From an uncultured Fibrobacter sp. (GTDB lineage: Bacteria; Fibrobacterota; Fibrobacteria; Fibrobacterales; Fibrobacteraceae), in contig NZ_CAMZCS010000026.1 in the NCBI RefSeq assembly GCF_947305105.1, forward strand, positions 1 to 49,161: a DNA stretch of 49,161 bases. The letters are read 5' to 3'. The position numbers and the translations under genes were made by a program. Under the pieces are notes generated by a model, which worked only from the letters and a program-made list of their open reading frames with translations, ran no database searches and was not told the origin of the DNA. Position 1 is the first letter of the stretch. Every line of letters begins with the position of its first letter. This document shows positions 1 through 8,480 of the stretch, in pieces.

Positions 1-686
1 AGGAAGTAACGGTCATGCGTCACGAGAATCACGGAGCCCTTGTATTCGCGGAGGTGGCGTTCGAGCCAGGCAACCGTTTCGGCATCCAGGTGGTTCGTCG
101 GTTCGTCAAGCAAGAGCAAATCCGGCTCTTCAAGGAGCAGGCGGCAGAGGGCCACACGGCGCTTTTCACCACCGGAAAGGTTCGTCACCGGCCAGTCACC
201 CGGCGGGCAGCGAAGAGCGTCCATTGCAATTTCAATGTTGCGGTCGAGGCTCCACAGGTCCTGCGCGTCGATGATGTCCTGGAGCTTTGCCTGTTCGTCG
301 AGGAGCTTGTTCATCTCGTCGTCTTCCATGGGTTCGGCGAACTTCATGGAAATTTCGTTGAAGCGGTCAAGTACGGCCTGCTTCTTGGCCACGGCCTGCA
401 TCACGTTTTCCTTGACGGTCAAGTTCGGGTCGAGCTGCGGTTCCTGCGGCAGGTAGCCCGCGGTGCGGCCCGGCTCGATCCAGGCTTCGCCCTGGAATTC
501 CTTGTCGATGCCCGCCATGATGCGCAGCAGCGTCGACTTACCGGCACCGTTCTGGCCGATGATGCCAATCTTTGCGCCGTAGTAGAAGCTCAAGGAAATG
601 TCCTTCAGCACCTCCTTGTTAGGCGGGTATGACTTGGTCATCTTGTACATGTAGAAAACGAATTTTTCTGCTTTATTTTCGGCCAT
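1..686 (-). CDS. ettA: ABC-F ATPase, EttA type (partial, N-terminal part)
   Basis: The first 228 or so residues of a cytoplasmic ABC-F protein; the rest lies beyond the left window edge. Reading from the ATG at 686 the protein begins MAENKAEKFVFYMYKMTKSY and shows a Walker A (GQNGAGKST), an ABC signature (LSGGE), a Walker B with the ABC-F hallmark (LLLLDEPTNHLD) and the following H-loop region (THDRYFL). The YMYKMTK opening is characteristic of EttA, the energy-dependent translational throttle that binds the ribosomal E site and senses ATP/ADP. The family is about 555 residues with two ATPase domains, so only the first domain and its inter-subdomain arm are seen here. No good Shine-Dalgarno precedes the ATG. 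It lies 171 bp downstream of the RND permease, behind a repeat-filled gap, so it is probably a separate transcript. The subfamily call is from motifs alone. Confidence 0.9.
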   Translation of the reverse strand, partial: MAENKAEKFVFYMYKMTKSYPPNKEVLKDISLSFYYGAKIGIIGQNGAGKSTLLRIMAGIDKEFQGEAWIEPGRTAGYLPQEPQLDPNLTVKENVMQAVAKKQAVLDRFNEISMKFAEPMEDDEMNKLLDEQAKLQDIIDAQDLWSLDRNIEIAMDALRCPPGDWPVTNLSGGEKRRVALCRLLLEEPDLLLLDEPTNHLDAETVAWLERHLREYKGSVILVTHDRYF

Positions 687-687
687 A

Positions 688-859
688 AATAGTGGTTTGT
701 GGTTAGTGGTTGGTGGTTAGAATCTAGAGCCTAGAGGTTAGGATCTAGGGGTTTTTCAATGGAAATTTAATTCTTTCGCGTTTTAGCGCGGAGGATGCAA
801 AGTTGTTTATAGGGGTTTTTAGGAGGCCCGAGCCTCGAGCCTGGGGCCCCGAGCCTGCT
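688..859. repeat. Heptad-phased intergenic repeat DNA
   Basis: The gap between the RND permease and ettA is filled with degenerate 7-bp repeats. Eight consecutive heptads run from 699 to 754, mostly of the form GNNNYTA (GTGGTTA, GTGGTTG, GTGGTTA, GAATCTA, GAGCCTA, GAGGTTA, GGATCTA, GGGGTTT). A second GC-rich block runs from 825 to 859 (GGCCCGA, GCCTCGA, GCCTGGG, GCCCCGA, GCCTGCT) and touches the stop codon of the RND gene at 858. Between them, near 776-792, is a short CGCG/CGCG inverted repeat. The same words recur at 48.77-49.1 kb and 14.65-14.71 kb. The GC-rich block could also act as a 3' structure for the RND transcript, but there is no T-run typical of an intrinsic terminator. Confidence 0.75.
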
Positions 860-3800
860 ATGCCATTTTGCTAGCGTCAATGGTATTCGTGGACTCGACC
901 TTGCCGGCAAAGAAGCTGTAGGCCGCAGGCACGATGAACAGCGAGAGGAACGTTGCAAACGTGAGGCCACCGGCGATGGCGATGCCCATCGCAATGCGGC
1001 TCGGGGTGCCGGTCATGATGAGCGGCACCGCGCCCAATACTGTTGACAGGCTTGTCATCAGGATTGGGCGGAAGCGGCGTTCCGCCGCTTGGCGAGCCGC
1101 CTCCAGCTTGCTGCAGCCTGTGTTCGCTGCAATCTGGTTTGCAAATTCCACAATCAAGATACCGTTCTTCGTCACAAGCGCAATCAAGAGAATCAGCGCA
1201 ATTTCGCTGAAAATATTGAGTGTCTGCCCGGTAATGAACAAGAAGGCAAGCGCACCTGCCAAGGCGAGCGGCACCGTAAAGAAGATGACGAATGGTGCAC
1301 GGAAACTTTCGAACTGCCCGGCAAGCACGAGGAACACAAGTGCCAGCGCCAGGAGGAACACGATGTAGAGGCCGCTGGAGCTTTCCTCGAATTCCTTCGA
1401 AGACCCGCTCAACGCCGTACTCACGTTCGGGTAATCCTTCAACAAGTGCTTTGCAATACGGCGCATTTCTTCGACGCCGTCGCCAATCGTCTTGCCCGGC
1501 ACAAGGCCCGCCTGGATGGTCGCCGCGGAGAATCGATTGAAACGCGGGAGCGACGGCGATGCGGACTGTTCGCTAAACGTGATGAAGTTATCGAGGCTCA
1601 CAAGTTCGCCCTTACCGTTCTTCACGGTAAGCATCGAGATGTTCTCGGGCATGCTACGGTACTGGTAACCCACCGCGCCGATGATATCGTACTGGCGGCC
1701 GTCCTTGTAGAACTCGCCGTAACTCTGGTCGCTAATCGCAAGCTGCACCGCCTGGGCAATGTCGTTCACCGACACGCCTTCTTCGTTCGCCTTGTCGCGT
1801 AAAATCTCGATATGCAGTTCCGGCTTGGTAAAGCGCAGGTTCGTGTTCACCACACTGAACACAGGGCTCTTGCTCGCCTCTTCTTCGAACTTGGGCACGA
1901 GCGTACGCAAGATTTCGATGTTCGGAGCCTGCAGCACGAACTGCACCGGAAGGCCGCCGCGCTGCGTACTGATGCTCTGCGGTTCAAACACCATCACGCG
2001 CAAGTCAGGGTATTCGTTACCGAGCACCTGAATGGCGCGTGCAATCTCGCTCTGCGGGCGACGCGCCTTCTTGTCGTCGTTCAAGAAGATCCGCATTCTC
2101 GAGTTGCCCGCATTCCACGCACCTGCCTGGATTTCGGAATACTCGTTGGTATCCATGAGCGCAATGACTTCTTCGGCAAAGGCATCGGCCATGCGCTTGG
2201 TGCGCGTCAGCGTCACGCCCTCGGGCATGTTCATGTTCACCATGACCGCATTGGAGTCTTCGGTCGGGGCCATTTCGCTACTCATGTTGTTGAAGCAGAA
2301 ATACGCCGCAGCGAGGAGGCCCGCCACAATCGGGAAAAGCAAGAAGCGTAACTTGAGGAACAATCCGAGAAGCACTGCGTAAACGCGGTTAATCCAGTCA
2401 AAGAACGGTTCGGTGATGCGGTAGAACCAGCCTTGCTTCTGGCGGCTGAGGAACTTGGAGCAGAGCATCGGCGAAAGCGTGAGTGCGCACAATGTCGAAA
2501 GGAATACCGTCCCGATCATCACCGCTACGAACTCGCGGAACAGGAGGCCCGTGGTACCGCCAAGGGCCAGCACCGGCACGAACACAGCCATCAACACCAC
2601 CGAAGTCGCAATCACGGCAAAGAAGATTTCGTTTGTACCCGCCACAGCCGCCTGCTTGGGCGTCATGCCTTTTTCAATCTTGTGGTAGATGTTCTCCACA
2701 ATCACGATGGCATCGTCCACGACAAGGCCAATCGCCAGCACCATCGCAAGCAAGGTCAACACGTTGATACTGAACCCGCACAAGTAAAGCACAAAGAAGC
2801 TACCGATAACGGCGACCGGCACCACCACCATCGGAATGAGCGTCGTACGCGCCTGACGCAGGAACGCGAAGATAATCGCAATCACCAACAAGAACGCGAT
2901 GAAGATGGTCTGCACCACTTCCTTGATGGATGCGCGGATGTTAATCGAGGTATCGCGGCCATAGAGGACTTGCACGCCTTCGGGTATTTCGCGGCGGATA
3001 TCTTCCACGCGCTTGTAAAATTCGTTGGCGATTTCCACATGGTTAGAACCGGGCTGCGCCATCAATGCGAGCGTGATGGAGTTCTTGCCATTGCGCCTAA
3101 AGCCCGTGCGCGTATCCTTCGGTTCGTAATGGATGTCGGCTACATCCGAAATGCGAATGACCGTACCATCGGCAGCCGTCTTTACTGCAATGTTTTCGAA
3201 TGATTTCGGGTCCAAAATGCGACCCAGCGTACGGATAGAAAGCGTCGTCTCGCTCCCTTCGATAGAACCGGAGGGCAGTTCCAGGTTGCCCTTCTTAAGG
3301 GCAGCCGACATCTCGGCACCAGAAACACCCAACGCCTGCAAGCGCACCGGATCAATCCAAAGGCGAACCGTCGGGCGCTTTTCACCCCAAATGGCGACTT
3401 CGGACACGCCATTGATTGTCTGCAGGCGTTCCTTCACAAAATTGTTCGCGATTTCCGAAACTTCCATCGGGTCGAGCTTGTCGCTCACGAGACTCACCAT
3501 CAAAATCGGGTCGTTGTCGCTATCGGACTTGTAAACCGTCGGTTCGTCCACATCGTCAGGGAGCCTACGACGCACACGGCTCACGCGGTCGCGGATTTCG
3601 TTCGCGGCCGCTTCCAAATCCATGCCGGTTTCGAATTCAATGTTGATGAAGGAGAAACCATCTCGGCTCGTAGACGTCAGCGCCTTGATACCGGAAGCAC
3701 TGTTGATGGACGCTTCCAAAATTTCGGTCACTTCGGCTTCCACCACCGCGGCGTTCGCACCGGGGTAAGATGTACGCACCTGGATAAGCGGGTAGTCCAC

Positions 3801-3917
3801 GTTCGGATATTCACGCACGCCCAAGTTGGAAGCGCCAAAAGCACCGAGCAAGATGATGACAAGCGCCATCACCGTCATGAGCACCGGACGACGTACGGAT
3901 AGGTTCGCTACACTCAT
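858..3917 (-). CDS. RND multidrug efflux permease (AcrB/HAE1 family)
   Basis: A 1019-residue inner-membrane drug/proton antiporter, close to the family length (AcrB is 1049). It has the expected order: TM1 in residues 11-30, the REYPNVDYPLIQV start of the first periplasmic porter domain, a TM2-6 bundle with the proton-relay GLVVDDAIVIVEN motif (the two Asp equivalent to AcrB D407/D408), a second porter and docking domain, then TM8-12 with TKNGILIVEFAN (Lys equivalent to AcrB K940). It starts 7 bp after the adaptor stop codon with a good Shine-Dalgarno (GGGGAG), so the two are one operon. The substrate cannot be told from sequence. No outer-membrane channel gene is adjacent; a TolC-like protein at 44092-45498 could complete the pump. 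Confidence 0.95.
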   Translation of the reverse strand: MSVANLSVRRPVLMTVMALVIILLGAFGASNLGVREYPNVDYPLIQVRTSYPGANAAVVEAEVTEILEASINSASGIKALTSTSRDGFSFINIEFETGMDLEAAANEIRDRVSRVRRRLPDDVDEPTVYKSDSDNDPILMVSLVSDKLDPMEVSEIANNFVKERLQTINGVSEVAIWGEKRPTVRLWIDPVRLQALGVSGAEMSAALKKGNLELPSGSIEGSETTLSIRTLGRILDPKSFENIAVKTAADGTVIRISDVADIHYEPKDTRTGFRRNGKNSITLALMAQPGSNHVEIANEFYKRVEDIRREIPEGVQVLYGRDTSINIRASIKEVVQTIFIAFLLVIAIIFAFLRQARTTLIPMVVVPVAVIGSFFVLYLCGFSINVLTLLAMVLAIGLVVDDAIVIVENIYHKIEKGMTPKQAAVAGTNEIFFAVIATSVVLMAVFVPVLALGGTTGLLFREFVAVMIGTVFLSTLCALTLSPMLCSKFLSRQKQGWFYRITEPFFDWINRVYAVLLGLFLKLRFLLFPIVAGLLAAAYFCFNNMSSEMAPTEDSNAVMVNMNMPEGVTLTRTKRMADAFAEEVIALMDTNEYSEIQAGAWNAGNSRMRIFLNDDKKARRPQSEIARAIQVLGNEYPDLRVMVFEPQSISTQRGGLPVQFVLQAPNIEILRTLVPKFEEEASKSPVFSVVNTNLRFTKPELHIEILRDKANEEGVSVNDIAQAVQLAISDQSYGEFYKDGRQYDIIGAVGYQYRSMPENISMLTVKNGKGELVSLDNFITFSEQSASPSLPRFNRFSAATIQAGLVPGKTIGDGVEEMRRIAKHLLKDYPNVSTALSGSSKEFEESSSGLYIVFLLALALVFLVLAGQFESFRAPFVIFFTVPLALAGALAFLFITGQTLNIFSEIALILLIALVTKNGILIVEFANQIAANTGCSKLEAARQAAERRFRPILMTSLSTVLGAVPLIMTGTPSRIAMGIAIAGGLTFATFLSLFIVPAAYSFFAGKVESTNTIDASKMA

Positions 3918-3924
3918 CGCTCCC

Positions 3925-5070
3925 CTACTCCACTTCGTAATCAGTGTTGTGGCGGATTTCGCGGATGCGCACCGAGGTCCCTTCGCGCAAACTGATCAAG
4001 CCGGAGGTAATCACGGTATCGCCCTCGTCGAGGCCGGCAGTCACATCGACCGCAATCGGAGTGCGGAGACCCGTTTCGACATGCTTGATTTTCGCCTTGC
4101 CGCCAGTCGCCACGAACACGTAAGCGCCATCTTTATCCAGCGTAAAAGCTTCTGCCGGAATCGGGATGCTCTTGGCCATTCCCGACTGCATCGACACATT
4201 CACTTTTGCATAGGAGCCCGCCAAAAGTTCGCCATTCACATTGTCGACTTCCACCATCACCCGGCGGGTACGGCTGCTTTCGGAAAGCGAAGCCTCGAGC
4301 GCCTTCACCACGCCCGACTTGGAAATATTGCGTTCTTCGTCCTTGACATCAACAGCATCGCCCACATTGAGGCTAGACGCATAACGCTGCGGGAGAGCAA
4401 ACTTGGCCTTGAGATATTCCACATCGCTGAGGGTAGCAATCGACGTTCCCGTCGTGAGCCAAGCCCCTACCGACACGTTCACGAACCCGAGCCTGCCCGC
4501 AAACGGAGCTCGGACTTCGGTCTTTGCAATTTGCGCCTTGATGAGTTCCACAGATGCTTCGGCCGACTTGAGCGAGGCTTCGGCATTTTCCATGTCCGCC
4601 TTGGTGGCTCCGTCTTTTTCGAAAAGCGTCTTTACGCGGTCGAACTTCTGCTGTGCGAGTTGCTGGTTCGATTCGGCCTGCTTGAGTTGCGCCTTGAGTT
4701 CGGAATCGTCAATCTTTGCAAGGAGAGCGCCCTTCTGTACCTGGGCCCCGTCTTTCGCATAAAGGTTCATGAGCCTGCCGGACGTTGCCGCCGTGAGTTC
4801 CACGCTGTTCATGGGTTCAAGCGTCGCCATTGCAGAGAACGTCTTGTTTGCCGAATGAGCCTCGGCAATGTAGCCTTCGACCGCAATTTCGCGGGCCGGC
4901 CTGCCGCCAGGGCCGCCCTTTCCGCCGGGAGCGCCCGCTCCGGGGCCACCTTTACCACCTGGCGCAGAACCAGATTCACCGCCACAGGCAGCAAGGAAAA
5001 AAGACACAAAAATGGGGATAAAAATCGATTTCACGCCCATTAGATGCATGTCGGGCTTGTTTGGTTGCAT
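3925..5070 (-). CDS. RND efflux periplasmic adaptor lipoprotein (MFP)
   Basis: A 381-residue membrane-fusion protein linking the RND permease to an outer-membrane channel. The N-terminus carries a hydrophobic segment ending in a lipobox (FFLAAC, Cys29), so it is probably lipid-anchored in the periplasmic face of a membrane. A Gly/Pro-rich linker (GGKGGPGAGAPGGKGG) follows. Then come the barrel-sandwich half motif (NSVELTAATSGRL), a coiled-coil hairpin of about 60 residues (LKAQLKQAESNQQLAQQKFD region), the second lipoyl half (TEVRAPFAGRLG) and the beta-barrel and membrane-proximal domains. I chose the ATG at 5070 because GAGG lies 5 bases upstream; a TTG at 5073 and internal ATGs at 5049 and 5040 are alternatives. 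Its stop is 7 bp before the permease start. Confidence 0.93.
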   Translation of the reverse strand: MQPNKPDMHLMGVKSIFIPIFVSFFLAACGGESGSAPGGKGGPGAGAPGGKGGPGGRPAREIAVEGYIAEAHSANKTFSAMATLEPMNSVELTAATSGRLMNLYAKDGAQVQKGALLAKIDDSELKAQLKQAESNQQLAQQKFDRVKTLFEKDGATKADMENAEASLKSAEASVELIKAQIAKTEVRAPFAGRLGFVNVSVGAWLTTGTSIATLSDVEYLKAKFALPQRYASSLNVGDAVDVKDEERNISKSGVVKALEASLSESSRTRRVMVEVDNVNGELLAGSYAKVNVSMQSGMAKSIPIPAEAFTLDKDGAYVFVATGGKAKIKHVETGLRTPIAVDVTAGLDEGDTVITSGLISLREGTSVRIREIRHNTDYEVE

Positions 5071-5126
5071 CAAAACCTCACATTCGGCAACTTTTTAGGC
5101 CTTAAATTTAGAAAAAAACTTTCTCT

Positions 5127-6257
5127 CTATTCCCATCCAAATTCCGAGCGTATCCACGCACTCAGTTTTTTAGCATCTTCGGCGGCCTGCTCCTTATTCG
5201 GATGGGCAACTAAGCCTTCCGGGGAATCCCCTCTCGGTTCAAGAGAAAAGCGGTACAAATTCTTTTCGCCTTGATTTTTGAGAACTTTTTTTACGGCATC
5301 CAGATAACGCCGGCATTTGACCTTGTTTTTCCCTGTCAGCATCGGGCCGTCCAACAGCACAATTTTCGCCTTCGGATGGTAAGACCGGATATTCCGAATA
5401 AAATTAACGGCAGCGTTTACAAAATGGGCCGAATCACTCTGACCACTGGCGATATCGTTCGTGCCCAAGTTTATTACGACTAAATCTGGGTGCCATTTAT
5501 CGTGGTCCCAAGCAATCGCAGACAAAGACCGCGTCCCCGTCTTGTTATATACAACAGGAAGAAGATCCATTTTCGAACCATCGATGTTCACATAAAAGCC
5601 ATGCCCGCTACTGCAAATGATATGAGGTTCCGCATTGAGGATTCTTGCAGTCTGCCCTGCATAACCATAAAATGAGCTTTCATAAATAAAGCCATTATCC
5701 AAACTCAAGTCAGGAATCAGAACGCCGCTGCCACATGTTATGGAATTCCCGACAAATTCAATCTTCTTTTTTTTCGCCTTGGGCAAAAGATCTTTTTGGG
5801 CCTGGCCTAAAACACGCAACCCGTAGAAGTACCAATCCCCAAGATTACTTTCAGTTTTTTTATACAAGGTTACAACATGCGGCCCATAAGACAAGCCGGA
5901 AACAACTCGCACCATGGCAGGATCATCACCGGATTGGACGTATTCAATTACAGAAGACGGATCGTCTTCCCCATCAACAAATACATCTAGATAAACGTAA
6001 ATATCTGTCCAAATTTTTGTTTCCAGCGCAGTCCCTACAAAGCCTATCGTAACAGCAGACGACGACCACGACAGAATCACGAAATCGCCTTTTTCGTAAT
6101 TCGTTCGCCCTGTAATCTGCAAAAGATCCGAGTCATAAGGAATCCAGGTCCATTCCTGGTTCTGAGCTTCGTCTTTAAAATCTTCCAAACAAACAGAGTT
6201 ACTACACGAAACCGCGAGCAGAGAACAGAGTAACGCAATAAAGAGGATGGGCTTCAT
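5127..6257 (-). CDS. Secreted SGNH esterase, CE2-like (acetylxylan esterase type)
   Basis: A 376-residue lipoprotein: signal peptide with lipobox LLAVSC, an N-terminal beta-sandwich region (about residues 25-150) and a C-terminal SGNH hydrolase domain (about 160-376). The hydrolase motifs are IEFVGNSITCGSG (nucleophile Ser172), VINLGTNDIASG (block III) and GLVAHPNKEQA (catalytic His, block V). A jelly-roll plus SGNH layout with GNSITCG is typical of carbohydrate esterase family 2, whose members remove acetyl groups from xylan and mannan side chains, fitting a plant-cell-wall degrader. The exact substrate is inferred. The ATG at 6257 is preferred (AGGT six bases upstream); a GTG at 6260 is possible. 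It follows the PGxGxLYxG protein by 22 bp, so it may be cotranscribed, but their functions are not obviously linked. Confidence 0.8.
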   Translation of the reverse strand: MKPILFIALLCSLLAVSCSNSVCLEDFKDEAQNQEWTWIPYDSDLLQITGRTNYEKGDFVILSWSSSAVTIGFVGTALETKIWTDIYVYLDVFVDGEDDPSSVIEYVQSGDDPAMVRVVSGLSYGPHVVTLYKKTESNLGDWYFYGLRVLGQAQKDLLPKAKKKKIEFVGNSITCGSGVLIPDLSLDNGFIYESSFYGYAGQTARILNAEPHIICSSGHGFYVNIDGSKMDLLPVVYNKTGTRSLSAIAWDHDKWHPDLVVINLGTNDIASGQSDSAHFVNAAVNFIRNIRSYHPKAKIVLLDGPMLTGKNKVKCRRYLDAVKKVLKNQGEKNLYRFSLEPRGDSPEGLVAHPNKEQAAEDAKKLSAWIRSEFGWE

Positions 6258-6279
6258 CACGATACCTAGTTATCAATGT

Positions 6280-6990
6280 TTAGAATTTCACATTCACGCT
6301 CAGGCCACTTCCTTCGTCTGAAAACTCAGGCAAGAAGCGAACCCTTTCGGAGAAGGACTTCGAAGATGTCGCACGGTAAACACGCATCACATCCAACACA
6401 GAAATCACGCGGTTGAGGACCAGTGCGCCAATGGACGCCTGGAAAACGATACGGGAAACACGGTAATGGCTCAAACGGTCCTTGTATTCTTCCATGTGTT
6501 CCGTAGACTCGGGATTGTCACTGGCGCCCCAGTCCCACAGGATACTAGAATCGAACTCGTTGTCAATCTTCTTCCCGGAACGGATCATCGCCTGATTGTA
6601 GTCTTCGTCCATGTCTGGCGAGGAATTCTGCCCAGAGACACCACTACGGCTGCGGTAGTCCCCCACCGTGTTGAGGAGCGAGACATCCTTGCTGTTCGTG
6701 TTCAGGCCCGCATGCCTCACGGCGTAATCGTGTGCAGACGATATATAGCGGTCTCCGATGACATAGGAACTAATCGCCGTAATCCAAAGGGCGGCGTCTA
6801 CCCAGACAAAGGGACGAACCATTTTCTGTTCGCCTAGATAAAGTTCACCCATACCCGGGAGAAGTGCCGAGGCTCCTAGTCCGAGGAATAGACTCTTGTC
6901 GTGGTTCCGGCTTACGTTTTCATCAACCGAAATCACGATTTGCGAAAAGGAGGCTGTAACAGCGAGCAATACAAGCAGGAAAAAACGCAT
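6280..6990 (-). CDS. Exported protein with PGxGxLYxG motif (DUF5683-like)
   Basis: A 236-residue protein of unknown function. It has a cleavable signal peptide (MRFFLLVLLAVTASFS), then ALLPGMGELYLGEQ followed by a hydrophobic segment (PFVWVDAALWITAISSYVIG). This PGxGxLYxG-plus-hydrophobic-helix layout resembles DUF5683/TM2-like proteins. A second hydrophobic stretch (VFQASIGALVLNRVISVLDV) lies near residues 175-205. The ATG overlaps the stop of the next upstream gene as ATGA, which implies translational coupling with its larger paralogue at 6990-8408. Both share the same core plan, including a conserved C-terminal segment of the form (L/I)xLNxxxSxxDxxxxY. I infer that the two work as a pair in the envelope; nothing in the sequence reveals a catalytic site. 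Confidence 0.75.
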   Translation of the reverse strand: MRFFLLVLLAVTASFSQIVISVDENVSRNHDKSLFLGLGASALLPGMGELYLGEQKMVRPFVWVDAALWITAISSYVIGDRYISSAHDYAVRHAGLNTNSKDVSLLNTVGDYRSRSGVSGQNSSPDMDEDYNQAMIRSGKKIDNEFDSSILWDWGASDNPESTEHMEEYKDRLSHYRVSRIVFQASIGALVLNRVISVLDVMRVYRATSSKSFSERVRFLPEFSDEGSGLSVNVKF

Positions 6991-8408
6991 CAGAATCCCC
7001 AGGAAGCGCGGACATCCACGCCAAACCCGTTAAAGAAGGAAAATCCGCTGTCAAAATGCAAGTGGTCGTACCAGGAAACATCTTCCTCATACAACGCCTT
7101 GTTGTGCGAGTAAGCAGTAATGGCAGCATCCACAGCAGAAACCAGATGGTTGAGAATCAAGCCACCGATAAACCACGCTTGCATGTCGGCCAAATCGTTG
7201 GCCTCACTGCGCATAGACCTGTACTTGTTTCGATTGCTCGATTCGCCAAGCGAAATCACACTTGAATTCGGGTCCCCGAGATCCATTTCACGGGCGAGGG
7301 CGACGCTATCCACGTCATCCCAACCCAACACGTATGTCGCTCCACCAATCATCTGGTAAATCTCGGCAGATTCATAGAAGTCATGTTCACGCTTGCTTTC
7401 CTTTCCGAGAGACTCCGGATTGTTCCCGAAATGTTTCTTGTGGGGTGTTTCATCGGAATACGGAAGTTGGCGACCTGTATAGCACTCTCGATTACTTGCA
7501 TTGCCATACAAAGCCTCGCAGAACGATTGACGGCTGCTCATGTAGCGTTCAACGAACCTATTCTTTTCTGTTTCGTCGTTCAAGGAGTGGAACAAATCAT
7601 ACATGGCATTTTCGTAACGGCCTATAGAATAATGTTCGTTTGCAAACTTCTTGTACTTGTCCACCTGCTTGTCGTACTTGTACACCGAATTATAATACCA
7701 ACCGGCCCACAGGCCTGCTTCGAGAGCCAGGTAAACCACACCACGGGCATAAGTGAACTTGCCCCCACCCACATAGAGTTGGCCGCTACCCGGAATGACG
7801 AGCGAGAGGAACAAAGCCTTGCGCGGGCTCTTGTACTGGCCCTTCATCTCGTCGATACCATGCACCTTGGATACCTTGACCGGGCCAAGGAGGTCACGAC
7901 GGCTCATGCTGGAAGAAGAAAGAGACGGAGCCTGCTCGGAACTGCTGGAACTGAGCGCAGCAAGGGAATCCTGCTTTCTGGATTTTTCCATAGCGGCGTT
8001 TACCGCATCAACATATTCCTTTATTTTTGCAGAATCCACCTTGGCAGAATCCACCTTGGCAGAATCCGCGACCGCAGAATCGGCGACAACAGGAACAGAC
8101 GAAGACGAAACTGCCGACGTATCGGCCGCCGGAGCGACAGCCGGGGCTACGCTACTGGAAGAAACGGCAACGGAACTCGACAGCGCCACAGAACTTGACG
8201 ACAGGACCGGAGCCGAACTGGAAAGATTTGCAGAAGAAACAGGCGCGGGAGCGACACTGCTCGAACTGGGAACAGTCTTTACGGAATCAGCGGACTGCTG
8301 AGTGGCCTCCGCCTCAAATTCCGCAAACAGGTCACGGGTCTGGGCGAAGGACTGAGCCACAAAAACACTAGCCACACAGGCAACAAGAGAAAAGGCAAAA
8401 TTGCGCAT
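6990..8408 (-). CDS. Exported Ser/Ala/Val-rich protein with PGxGQLYxG motif (DUF5683-like)
   Basis: A 472-residue exported protein, paralogous to its downstream neighbour. Signal peptide residues 1-22 (ending VAQSFA). Residues 30-165 are low complexity: runs of Ser, Ala, Val and Pro, including three VDSAK repeats encoded by a 15-bp tandem repeat near 8026-8064. The folded part starts near residue 190 with LVIPGSGQLYVGGGKFTYAR and a hydrophobic helix (GVVYLALEAGLWAGWYY), followed by a charged region with several Tyr and Asp residues and a C-terminal hydrophobic segment (AWFIGGLILNHLVSAVDAAI). The Ser-rich linker is of the kind seen in many Fibrobacter surface proteins and probably extends the domain away from a membrane or through the periplasm. 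Function unknown. It is the first gene of the pair. Confidence 0.75.
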   Translation of the reverse strand: MRNFAFSLVACVASVFVAQSFAQTRDLFAEFEAEATQQSADSVKTVPSSSSVAPAPVSSANLSSSAPVLSSSSVALSSSVAVSSSSVAPAVAPAADTSAVSSSSVPVVADSAVADSAKVDSAKVDSAKIKEYVDAVNAAMEKSRKQDSLAALSSSSSEQAPSLSSSSMSRRDLLGPVKVSKVHGIDEMKGQYKSPRKALFLSLVIPGSGQLYVGGGKFTYARGVVYLALEAGLWAGWYYNSVYKYDKQVDKYKKFANEHYSIGRYENAMYDLFHSLNDETEKNRFVERYMSSRQSFCEALYGNASNRECYTGRQLPYSDETPHKKHFGNNPESLGKESKREHDFYESAEIYQMIGGATYVLGWDDVDSVALAREMDLGDPNSSVISLGESSNRNKYRSMRSEANDLADMQAWFIGGLILNHLVSAVDAAITAYSHNKALYEEDVSWYDHLHFDSGFSFFNGFGVDVRASWGF

Positions 8409-8480
8409 ACACCGCTAAAATAGCAAATGTATGCGCAATCTAACCAATACAAACGTTCAAATTAGGCCGGAAAGGCTCAA

